Assembly: GCF_052162025.1 (NCBI RefSeq)
Contig: NZ_CP197401.1
Span: forward strand, 496,001-560,000
Reading direction: 5' to 3'
Length of the DNA stretch: 64,000 bases
Source of the DNA: Methylobacter sp015476545
Lineage (GTDB): Bacteria; Pseudomonadota; Gammaproteobacteria; Methylococcales; Methylomonadaceae
Shown here: one piece after another, positions 57,095-64,000 of the stretch
Layout: every line of letters starts with the position of its first letter
Numbering within the stretch: position 1 is the stretch's first letter
Position numbers and translations under genes: made by a program
The notes under the pieces: generated by a model
What the model was told of the DNA's origin: nothing
Databases searched by the model: none
What the model saw: the letters and a program-made list of their open reading frames with translations, nothing else

Positions 57095-57178
57095 TTGTTA
57101 AATCGCCCTTTGGGCTTATTGTTATAAAATGCGCTAATGATAAAGCATTTAGCTTTGCTCAGGGATAAGAAAAGCCAA

Positions 57179-57206
57179 TAAAAAAGGCGGTTTTACCGCC
57201 TTTTTT
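57179..57206 (-). terminator. terminator downstream of cytochrome c4 gene
   Basis: A perfect inverted repeat AAAAAAGGCGG / CCGCCTTTTTT around TTTTA. T-runs are present on both strands. On the minus strand it lies about 100 nt after the cytochrome stop. Confidence 0.8.
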
Positions 57207-57305
57207 ATTCACCTATTTTCCGACCATTGGTGTTTTATCGTCACAGGAGATTATCGACCTTGCTTGACCTCATGACAATGGCGGACGTTATGAAAGCATC
57301 CGGCA

Positions 57306-57872
57306 TTATAGCGAGCCAAAGTAGGCGGCCAAGGCTTTAAAGTCTTCTTCGGACAGATTCGCGGTAATAGCCTGCATCGGTCCGCCTTTGCGCGAACCGT
57401 CTTTGAAGCTTTTCAACTGCTGGGCCAGGTATTCAGGGTGTTGTCCGGCAAGTCTCGGAAACTGGCCATTGCCTTCGCCTGATGCGCCATGACATCCCAG
57501 GCACATGCCCGCTTTAGCTTTGCCGGTTTGAGCCAGCGCAGCATCGCCGCCGGCTTTTTCGGCTTTCTGGGTTGAAAAGTAAGCGGCTAGATTTGCTATA
57601 TCTTCATCCGACAGGCTGGCCGCCATCGGTTGCATGACAGGATTGCTACGCTCTCCCTTTTTGAAGGCATTCAGTTGGTTAATGATATAGTTTGATTGCT
57701 GGCCCGCAAGACTAGGCCATTGGGGATTGCTGCTATTGCCTTTGGGCCCGTGGCAACCGCCGCAAGTTTCTGCTTTTTTTTCGCCGGCTGCAGCATCGGC
57801 AGCCGAAACCGGCACAGTTGCAGACCAGGCCAGGCATAGAAATAGCGTAAGGATTTGCTTGAATACAACCAT
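57306..57872 (-). CDS. di-heme cytochrome c4
   Basis: 188 residues: signal peptide MVVFKQILTLFLCLAWSAT, then two cytochrome c domains with CGGCH and CLGCH heme-binding motifs and two methionine axial ligand regions (NPVMQPMAASL and GGPMQAITANL). The repeat-like halves are typical of c4. It shuttles electrons in the periplasm between bc1 and terminal oxidases. GAGGTG stands before the ATG. Confidence 0.92.
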   Translation of the reverse strand: MVVFKQILTLFLCLAWSATVPVSAADAAAGEKKAETCGGCHGPKGNSSNPQWPSLAGQQSNYIINQLNAFKKGERSNPVMQPMAASLSDEDIANLAAYFSTQKAEKAGGDAALAQTGKAKAGMCLGCHGASGEGNGQFPRLAGQHPEYLAQQLKSFKDGSRKGGPMQAITANLSEEDFKALAAYFGSL

Positions 57873-58013
57873 GTTTCACCTCACAAAAGTATTGGGCTTT
57901 AGATGATTATTGAACTGGACGCAATATGACAGGCGTCTGTCTTATTGTTATTGGGAGCATTTACTATACAACTAAAAAGATTAAGTGATAATAAAAAAGT
58001 TCAGAGGTTGAGT

Positions 58014-58514
58014 ATGATTACACCGGACAACACTGTAAGCCTATTTCCTATACCCGCTATTGGTGTCGGTGGAATCATCTTCAATCGGCAAAATCAGGTT
58101 TTATTGATAAAGCGCAATCAGCCGCCGGCGATGGGTTTGTGGTCCATACCTGGCGGGAAATTGGAGGCGGGCGAGTCTTTAACAGAAGCCTGTAAGCGGG
58201 AGATTAAAGAGGAGACGGGTCTGGAAACGGACATTAAAAATATTGTGGCGGTAGTCGAAAGGCGGATTGAGAATTTTCACTATGTGATTATTGACTATTT
58301 GGCTTTGTTAATTGACGAAGAACAGGCTGTGCCGATAGCTCAGAGCGATATTGCCGATGCCAAATGGGTCAATTTGGAAAATCTTGCTGATTATGAGTTA
58401 GTTGAAGGTTTGGCGGAGATTGTCAGGCGCACCTTCTGCATTTATAAAGAAGATCATTTGGCTGGATTGTACGATGTTGATTCGAAGGGCACGGACTATA
58501 TTCCTTTACTGTAA
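58014..58514 (+). CDS. Nudix hydrolase
   Basis: 166 residues from ATG 58014, six nucleotides after AGAGG. The Nudix box GGKLEAGESLTEACKREIKE with ETGLE is perfect. It likely cleaves an ADP-ribose-type or nucleotide diphosphate. A longer frame from 57945 lacks a start signal. Confidence 0.88.
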   Translation: MITPDNTVSLFPIPAIGVGGIIFNRQNQVLLIKRNQPPAMGLWSIPGGKLEAGESLTEACKREIKEETGLETDIKNIVAVVERRIENFHYVIIDYLALLIDEEQAVPIAQSDIADAKWVNLENLADYELVEGLAEIVRRTFCIYKEDHLAGLYDVDSKGTDYIPLL

Positions 58515-58601
58515 ATGCTTTGCATGGGATCCCTTAGTGTATAAGCATCTGAATCCGGTTAAAATATCGGAAGTTTATCTTTGTTCGGGTTCATAATCGG
58601 C

Positions 58602-58934
58602 ATGTCGGAAAAACATATTTATAAAGTCGCTTTTGTCAACCAGGAGCAGGTTTATGAAGTTTACGTTAAAAGCGTCTATCAAGCGGAGCTCTATGGATTT
58701 GTAATTGTTGAGGATTTCATTTTCGGCGAGAAAAGCTCAATTGTTGTCGATCCAACGGAAGAGCGGCTCCGGTCTGAGTTTGAGGGCGTCAATCGCTCTT
58801 TTATTCCTATGCACAAGATTATCCGTATCGATCAGGTAAAAAAGCGAGGGACGGCAAAGATTGTGGCTATTCCCAAGGATGCGGCAGAGGATCGTGGCCG
58901 GTTGTCTGCGCTTTATACGCCGGATAAGAAATAA
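58602..58934 (+). CDS. DUF1820 family protein
   Basis: 110 residues beginning MSEKHIYKVAFVNQEQVYEV. The conserved VYQAELYGFVIVEDFIFGE and the SFIPMHKIIRIDQV segments match the DUF1820 family, function unknown. A start at 58581 is possible but unlikely. It converges on sspB. Confidence 0.85.
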   Translation: MSEKHIYKVAFVNQEQVYEVYVKSVYQAELYGFVIVEDFIFGEKSSIVVDPTEERLRSEFEGVNRSFIPMHKIIRIDQVKKRGTAKIVAIPKDAAEDRGRLSALYTPDKK

Positions 58935-58938
58935 AGCG

Positions 58939-58970
58939 CCTGCCCAATCGCCTTGGACAGATTGGGCAGG
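58939..58970. terminator. hairpin between DUF1820 gene and sspB
   Basis: CCTGCCCAATC and GATTGGGCAGG form a perfect 11-bp stem with a 10-nt loop. It lies between the convergent stops. On the minus strand it is followed by TTTATTTCTT, so it can end sspB; on the plus strand AAAATTATTTT follows. Confidence 0.75.
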
Positions 58971-58974
58971 AAAA

Positions 58975-59352
58975 TTATTTTACGATACGTAAATTAGGTT
59001 TGTTAGGCGGAGTTTTCTCAGGAGGCGGTTCATCGCCTTCCGTGTCTTCATGATCGAAGATCATGCCTTTGCCGTTTTCTTTGGCGTAGATGGCCATCAC
59101 AGCGGCTATCGGTGTGACGATATGCATCGGTTTGCCGCCAAATCGGGCGTTGAATTGAATTTCCTCATTGCCCAGGGAAAGTCCCTGTATGGCTTCAGGC
59201 CGTATATTTAAGACGATTTTACCGTCTTCAATATATTCCTGCGGCAGAACCGCGTTGCTGTTTTCAGCATCTACCAGCAAATGCGGAGTCAGGTGGTTAT
59301 CAATGATCCATTCGTAGATTGAACGGATTAAATAAGGTTTTAAAGAAGTCAT
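58975..59352 (-). CDS. sspB: ClpXP protease specificity-enhancing factor SspB
   Basis: 125 residues. The N-terminal substrate-binding fold (RPEAIQGLSLGNEEIQFNARFGG region) and the C-terminal ClpX-tethering tail ending NLRIVK are both present, separated by an acidic linker. It delivers ssrA-tagged proteins to ClpXP. Overlaps sspA by four bases. Confidence 0.94.
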   Translation of the reverse strand: MTSLKPYLIRSIYEWIIDNHLTPHLLVDAENSNAVLPQEYIEDGKIVLNIRPEAIQGLSLGNEEIQFNARFGGKPMHIVTPIAAVMAIYAKENGKGMIFDHEDTEGDEPPPEKTPPNKPNLRIVK

Positions 59353-59984
59353 TTTGGTGGTTCAGCCATTTCTTTTTCTGCATCGCTGAGGCTGCGCTTG
59401 AATGCAGGTCTTCTGAATATGCGTTGGGCATAGTTTGTAATAGCTTCGCTCGGTGTCGACACATCAATGCCTATGCTCGGCAAGCGCCATAATAAAGGGG
59501 CGAGCGCGCAATCGATCAGCGAAAACTCATCACTCATGAAATAAGGTCTGGCTGCAAAAATAGGCGCAGCGGACAGCAGACTTTCCTTGAGCATTTTTTT
59601 AGCCCGGGCTGATTTTTTCTCGCCCGAATATAAAATCTCGTCAAGTAATTGATACCAGTCCTGATCTATGCGTTTAATCAGCATCCTGGCGTTGGCGCGC
59701 GAAACCGGGTCCATTTGATGCAAGGGAGGATGCGGAAAGCGCTCGTCAAGATATTCCATAATAATGCGCGAATCATAGAGGACCAGGTCCCGCTCTATCA
59801 GCGTCGGGGATACGCCTGTCGGATTCAGTTCAAGCAAATCCTCAGGCGGGTTATTCGGATCATAATATTCAATGTCTGCGACAACCCCTTTTTCGTGTAA
59901 GACAAAGCGGGCGCAGTGGCTCATGGCACATGTTGGAGATGAAAAAAGCGTCATTACAGATTTACGAGTATTAATATTTGCCAC
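59349..59984 (-). CDS. sspA: stringent starvation protein A
   Basis: 211 residues with a GST-like fold (MTLFSSPTCAMSHCARFVLHEKG at the start; SLIDCALAPLLWRLPSIG in the helical half). It binds RNA polymerase and changes promoter choice in stress. I chose the GTG at 59984 (VANINTRKSVMTLF), nine nucleotides after GAGG; a start at 59999 is possible but lies over that site. It follows petC as in many gammaproteobacteria. Confidence 0.92.
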   Translation of the reverse strand: MANINTRKSVMTLFSSPTCAMSHCARFVLHEKGVVADIEYYDPNNPPEDLLELNPTGVSPTLIERDLVLYDSRIIMEYLDERFPHPPLHQMDPVSRANARMLIKRIDQDWYQLLDEILYSGEKKSARAKKMLKESLLSAAPIFAARPYFMSDEFSLIDCALAPLLWRLPSIGIDVSTPSEAITNYAQRIFRRPAFKRSLSDAEKEMAEPPK

Positions 59985-60124
59985 GAATAACAACCTCATT
60001 TAGGACGGTGTGGGGCGGTAAAAGCGGGCATTATAACACGGAAGATCAGGTTTTTGACCGGTAGACGATATTAGAATCAAATGTATATATAACAAGAAAA
60101 CGTCCCTGTTTTCATCGTCGTAAA

Positions 60125-60847
60125 TTAATGAATATCTCTCCAATACTCTCGTTTCAGCAGATAGGCTATGCCGACAAACATCAAAATAAAGAATATGACA
60201 TATTTGCCCATACGCTGCCTTTCCAGTTGTACAGGTTCCCCTACATAAACCAGGAAATTGACCAGATCGTTGACTACGCGATCGAACTCTGCCTCAGTTA
60301 AAGTGCCTGGTTCTTCTATAACCAGCTTATCGATGACTTGCTTGCCATCCACTTTTTTATACAAGGGGGTCTGTTCGCCTTGCAATTGCCAGAATACGTT
60401 AGGCATGCCGACATCCGGAAAAACCGCATTGTTTGTGCCCAGGACTTTGGTTTTGTCGGTATAGAACCCCTTTAAATAACTGTACAGCCAATCAGCGCCG
60501 CGTGAACGGGCGACCAATGACAGGTCGGGCGGCTGAATGCCAAACCATTTTTCTGCGTCATGCGCATTCATCGCCGTGTGCATTTGGTCATAAATACCGG
60601 CCCCTTCCGGCGCAATGTCTTTCAAAACTTTCTTTTCGTCGACGCCAAGATCGAGGGCAATGCGCAGATAACGGATATGTTTTATCGAATGACAGCCCAG
60701 GCAATAGGTCACGAAGTGCTTGGCCCCGCGCTGTAAGGATGCGCTATCGGACAGATCGATATCGGCCTCCTGCAATGGCATGCCTTCAGATGCATGAACG
60801 CCCAAAGGCAGAATCAACAACAAAAATAGGGTGATAAATTTTTTCAT
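60125..60847 (-). CDS. petC: cytochrome c1 of the bc1 complex
   Basis: 240 residues with a signal peptide (FITLFLLLILPLGVHA), heme motif CLGCH in TYCLGCHSIKHIRYLRI, and a C-terminal membrane anchor (KYVIFFILMFVGIAYLLKREYW). It passes electrons from the Rieske protein to soluble cytochromes such as c4. It begins 1 nt after petB ends. Confidence 0.95.
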   Translation of the reverse strand: MKKFITLFLLLILPLGVHASEGMPLQEADIDLSDSASLQRGAKHFVTYCLGCHSIKHIRYLRIALDLGVDEKKVLKDIAPEGAGIYDQMHTAMNAHDAEKWFGIQPPDLSLVARSRGADWLYSYLKGFYTDKTKVLGTNNAVFPDVGMPNVFWQLQGEQTPLYKKVDGKQVIDKLVIEEPGTLTEAEFDRVVNDLVNFLVYVGEPVQLERQRMGKYVIFFILMFVGIAYLLKREYWRDIH

Positions 60848-60848
60848 A

Positions 60849-62249
60849 TCAATCGAGGCTCTTTTTTAGTTTTATTGCTAGTCGAGTGATGACGTTGAGA
60901 ATGCCTGCAGGATGGGGTCTTCTCTTCATAACTGTTGTGCCGTCTTCTTGGGTGACCGGTTTCTGCACAGTCATTTCATGATAGGTTTCTATCAGTGCAG
61001 GAATGCGGTCTTCAAGGCTTGGCTGATCAGTCACGCGCGACGGTAACGGTTTTGCTTTTTCCCAACGCGTATACAGCGGCATCAGCAGGAAGAAGCCGAA
61101 ATAAATCGCCGTAAAAATACGAGCCACGGTTGTCGCTGCCGGCGTTGCGGGTTGCGTGCCCAGATAGCCTAAGCCGAGAAAGCTGATGACGAAAAGCAAC
61201 AGGGCTTTTTTATAGGTGCCGCCGCGGTAGCGGATGGATTTGACTTCGCTGCGATCCAGCCACGGCAGCAGGAATAACACGACAATGGCGCCGCCCATGC
61301 CGATAACGCCGGCGAATTTGTCAGGAATCGCTCTCAAAATGGCATAAAACGGTGTGAAATACCAGACCGGCGCAATATGCTCGGGTGTTTTCATCGGGTC
61401 AGCCGGAATAAAGTTGGCATGCTCCAGGAAATAACCGCCCATTTCCGGCATGTAAAAAATGACGGTCGCGAAAAACACTAAAAATACGCCGACGCCGACG
61501 ATATCTTTAACGGTATAGTAAGGATGAAAAGGAATGCCATCCAGCGGAATGCCGTTGGCGTTCTTGTTTTTCTTGATTTCGATACCGTCCGGGTTGTTGG
61601 AGCCTACTTCATGCAGCGCTACGATATGCAGGAAAACCAGTAATACCAGAACCAATGGCACCGAGATAACATGAAAGGCAAAGAATCTGTTTAACGTGGC
61701 ATCGGATACGACATAATCGCCGCGAACCCAGAGCGACAATTCATCGCCGACTACGGGTATGGCGCTGAACAGTGAAATGATAACCTGAGCGCCCCAGTAA
61801 GACATTTGTCCCCAAGGCAGCAGGTAGCCCATGAAGGCTTCGGCCATCAGTGCAACGAATATCAGCATGCCGAAGATCCAGATCAATTCGCGAGGCTGCT
61901 TGAATGAGCCGTACAGCAAGCCTCTGAACATATGCAGATAAACCACAATGAAAAAGGCCGAAGCGCCGGTGGAGTGCATATAGCGCACCAGCCAGCCCCA
62001 GTTGACGTCGCGCATGATGTATTCGACAGAGTCGAAGGCCAGCTGCGCATCCGGCTTATAGTTCATGGTCAGCAAAATGCCGGTCACAAACTGATTGACC
62101 AGCACCAGCAGGGCCAGTGAGCCAAAGAAATACCAGAAATTGAAGTTTTTCGGCGCATAGTATTGCGCCATGTGGTCATTCCAGAGTTTGGTGAGCGGAA
62201 AACGGTCCAGGACCCAGTTGCCGTATGTTGTTAGACGTGATGGTTTCAT
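60849..62249 (-). CDS. petB: cytochrome b of the bc1 complex
   Basis: 466 residues from ATG 62249 (MKPSRLTTYGNWVLDRFP), overlapping the petA stop (ATGA). Heme histidines lie in YMHSTGASAFFIVVYLHMFRG and AFHVISVPLVLVLLVFLH. The quinol-site motif is PVWY (in PVWYFTPFYAILRA), not the commoner PEWY. The C-terminus has a soluble extension of about 60 residues. A longer frame from 62414 adds 55 residues that do not resemble cytochrome b. Confidence 0.95.
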   Translation of the reverse strand: MKPSRLTTYGNWVLDRFPLTKLWNDHMAQYYAPKNFNFWYFFGSLALLVLVNQFVTGILLTMNYKPDAQLAFDSVEYIMRDVNWGWLVRYMHSTGASAFFIVVYLHMFRGLLYGSFKQPRELIWIFGMLIFVALMAEAFMGYLLPWGQMSYWGAQVIISLFSAIPVVGDELSLWVRGDYVVSDATLNRFFAFHVISVPLVLVLLVFLHIVALHEVGSNNPDGIEIKKNKNANGIPLDGIPFHPYYTVKDIVGVGVFLVFFATVIFYMPEMGGYFLEHANFIPADPMKTPEHIAPVWYFTPFYAILRAIPDKFAGVIGMGGAIVVLFLLPWLDRSEVKSIRYRGGTYKKALLLFVISFLGLGYLGTQPATPAATTVARIFTAIYFGFFLLMPLYTRWEKAKPLPSRVTDQPSLEDRIPALIETYHEMTVQKPVTQEDGTTVMKRRPHPAGILNVITRLAIKLKKSLD

Positions 62250-62848
62250 GCGCTTGCCCCCGCGGTAGCTTCTTCGCCAATGATGATCTGCGTGTCGGTA
62301 ACATAACGGTAGGGTGGAATCTCCAGATTGGTAGGCGCCGGCACACCGCGATAAACACGGCCGGCCAGATCGAACCAGGAGCCATGGCAAGGACAGAAAA
62401 AGCCGCCTTTCCATTTATCGCCCAGATCGTTAGGGGCAATTTCCGGACGGTAAGTAGGCGAGCAGCCCAGATGCGTGCATAAACCAATGGCAACGAAAAT
62501 CTCAGGTTTGATCGCACGCATTTGGTTCTTGCTCGAGGACGGCTGTATCGATTCCTGCGAGAGCGGATCACGAAGCTCATTATCAAGTGTTTTAAGCGTC
62601 TCAAGGACTTCCGGCGTTCTGTTCAGAATCCAGACCGGTTTGCCGCGCCACTCGACTCTGAGCAATTGGCCAGGTTCCATTTTGCTGATGTCAACTTCAA
62701 CAGGTGCCCCGGCCGCCATCGCTTTAACGCTGGGCTGCATTTGAGCCAGAAACGGAACCGCTAGATAGCCTGTGCCGACCGCCCCAACCACGGTCAACGC
62801 CGTGGTTAAAAACTGGCGCTTGGACTTATCGACGCCTTCATTATTCAT
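62246..62848 (-). CDS. petA: Rieske iron-sulfur subunit of the bc1 complex
   Basis: 200 residues. N-terminal anchor (SKRQFLTTALTVVGAVGTGY) has a Tat-like twin-basic motif KR in place of RR. The [2Fe-2S] ligands are in CTHLGC and CPCHGSWFD. First gene of petABC, with CAGGAGAC before the ATG. Confidence 0.95.
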   Translation of the reverse strand: MNNEGVDKSKRQFLTTALTVVGAVGTGYLAVPFLAQMQPSVKAMAAGAPVEVDISKMEPGQLLRVEWRGKPVWILNRTPEVLETLKTLDNELRDPLSQESIQPSSSKNQMRAIKPEIFVAIGLCTHLGCSPTYRPEIAPNDLGDKWKGGFFCPCHGSWFDLAGRVYRGVPAPTNLEIPPYRYVTDTQIIIGEEATAGASA

Positions 62849-63042
62849 TTATAAAGTCTCCTGATTGGGTCTGTGCTTTAAAGAGCACATGATTTTATAG
62901 TTTTTATCGATGCCAATATACCATTACAACTTATGTGTTTTGAAGCGTTTATGCGCAATGGTCCGGGAATCGGCATCCAGGGCGAATACATAGACGGCAT
63001 CACAATCTCTGTATCTGTACAGTCAACGGTTTGATAGTCAGC

Positions 63043-64000
63043 TCAATGACCGGCCAGACTTTTCCTTAATGCCGCAAGAAAAGCCTTGTTTTCTTCCGGC
63101 GTGCCAATCGTGACGCGCAGGCAATCGCTTAATAATCCCCCTTGCGGCGCCAGATTCTTTATTAAAACACCTTGCTTTTTTAATGAAGCGAAAATACTGT
63201 CCGCCTGATTTTTCGGCGTCCGGAACAGAATGAAATTAGCCGCGCTTGGGTAGGCGGTAATGCCGTCCATGTTATTCAGTTGTCCAAATACGCCGGCTCG
63301 CTCAGCGCAGATCTGCCGGGTTTGGCTGTCAAACAGCGATTTATTGGACAAGGCAAAGTCGGCGCTGATTTGCGTGAGAATGTTGATGTTATAAGGCAGG
63401 CGGATTTTGTTCAGTTGCTCGATAATGGCACGGCTGCCGGCAATATAACCCAGGCGCAGACCGGCCAGTCCCAGTTTGGAGACGGTACGCATGACCAGAA
63501 GGTTATCGAATTGATCCAGCCGGTCGATAAAGCTGGCATCGGCAAAAGGCGCGTAAGCCTCATCAATGACCACGAGTCCCTTGGCCGCCTTGATAACCGC
63601 CAGCATCGCGTCTTCGCTGAACAGGTTGCCGGTCGGGTTGTTGGGATAGGCCAGAAAAATAACCGAAGGCTGATGCGCTTCAATCGCAGACAGCATGGCA
63701 GGCACATCCAGATCGAAATCGTCGGCCCGTAACGGAATGCCATGATAATTCAGTCCCAGACAGTGGCTCAGTTGTTTATACATGACAAAGCCAGGATCAG
63801 GCGCCATTACGCAAGCATTCGATGGCAGCGCCATCAGCAGCAATTGAATGATTTCATCGGAGCCATTGCCCAGCAGTAGTTCGAATTGATCGGGCAGCTG
63901 GTTCAAACGTTTCAGCGTTGCTGCGAGCGCTTTGGCTTCAGGATCAGGATACCGGTTCAGCGCGCAGTCTTTCAGCGCTTCCAGCCAGCTGGCCTTGATA
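63043..64000 (-). CDS. hisC: histidinol-phosphate aminotransferase, cut by the window edge
   Basis: Partial: the frame is open to the right end, and the start lies outside the window. The visible 318 residues hold the PLP-binding lysine in TVSKLGLAGLRLGYIAGS and the conserved YPNNPTGNLF and LLGNGSDEIIQLL segments. It transfers an amino group to imidazole acetol phosphate in histidine synthesis. Confidence 0.93.
   Translation of the reverse strand, partial: IKASWLEALKDCALNRYPDPEAKALAATLKRLNQLPDQFELLLGNGSDEIIQLLLMALPSNACVMAPDPGFVMYKQLSHCLGLNYHGIPLRADDFDLDVPAMLSAIEAHQPSVIFLAYPNNPTGNLFSEDAMLAVIKAAKGLVVIDEAYAPFADASFIDRLDQFDNLLVMRTVSKLGLAGLRLGYIAGSRAIIEQLNKIRLPYNINILTQISADFALSNKSLFDSQTRQICAERAGVFGQLNNMDGITAYPSAANFILFRTPKNQADSIFASLKKQGVLIKNLAPQGGLLSDCLRVTIGTPEENKAFLAALRKSLAGH

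Overview
This window is chromosomal DNA of a gammaproteobacterium, most likely a Methylococcales methanotroph. That placement is inferred from the 16S rRNA sequence, the gammaproteobacterial gene order (argC-erpA-anmK-mepM-tyrS-rrn; topA-smg-dprA//def-fmt-rsmB; petABC-sspAB; M16-M16-rsmD-coaD-ferredoxin) and a SmbP-type metal-binding protein. No methane-oxidation gene lies here, so the genus is left open. The window is mostly housekeeping DNA with one short accessory stretch at about 12.95-16.7 kb.

Layout. 0-7.4 kb: qor-sseA, argC, erpA, anmK, a MepM-like M23 peptidase and tyrS. 7.4-12.95 kb: a complete rRNA operon with three candidate tandem promoters, boxA sites, 16S, tRNA-Ile(GAT), tRNA-Ala(TGC), 23S, 5S and a terminator, plus clearly paired processing stems. 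12.95-16.7 kb: a relic of a short-chain dehydrogenase, a glycosyltransferase plus cupin pair, a decayed IS3-family transposase, a small secreted Cys protein and two tandem paralogous small proteins of unknown function. 16.9-34 kb: a flavoprotein, a DoxX-msrP-msrQ operon (periplasmic methionine sulfoxide repair), acyP-rlmKL, an FKBP isomerase, a lytic transglycosylase-like lipoprotein, a tandem PilZ protein, cyoE-ybiB-hydrolase, an active/inactive M16 protease pair followed by rsmD-coaD-ferredoxin, hyi-glxR and smbP.

34-51 kb: ggt, a phosphopantetheinyl transferase and a lipoprotein hydrolase in one tight operon; tsaC; topA-smg-dprA-LysM in one direction, and def-fmt-rsmB-DUF4390-ntrY-ntrX in the other. 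The NtrX-like regulator has lost its GAFTGA loop and its Walker B aspartate. 51-64 kb: rplM-rpsI, a GT2/LABN/GT39 envelope-sugar set, a membrane-fused spermidine synthase-like protein, cytochrome c4, a Nudix hydrolase, a DUF1820 protein, sspB-sspA, the cytochrome bc1 operon petABC and a hisC gene cut by the right edge.

I found no CRISPR array, prophage, restriction or defence system and no obvious biosynthetic cluster. The most unusual material is the accessory stretch after the rRNA operon (tandem paralogues, secreted Cys protein, SDR relic, 20-bp palindrome), a 28-bp perfect palindrome between convergent genes at 54.8 kb, hairpins abutting the CCA ends of both spacer tRNAs, and the degenerate NtrX.
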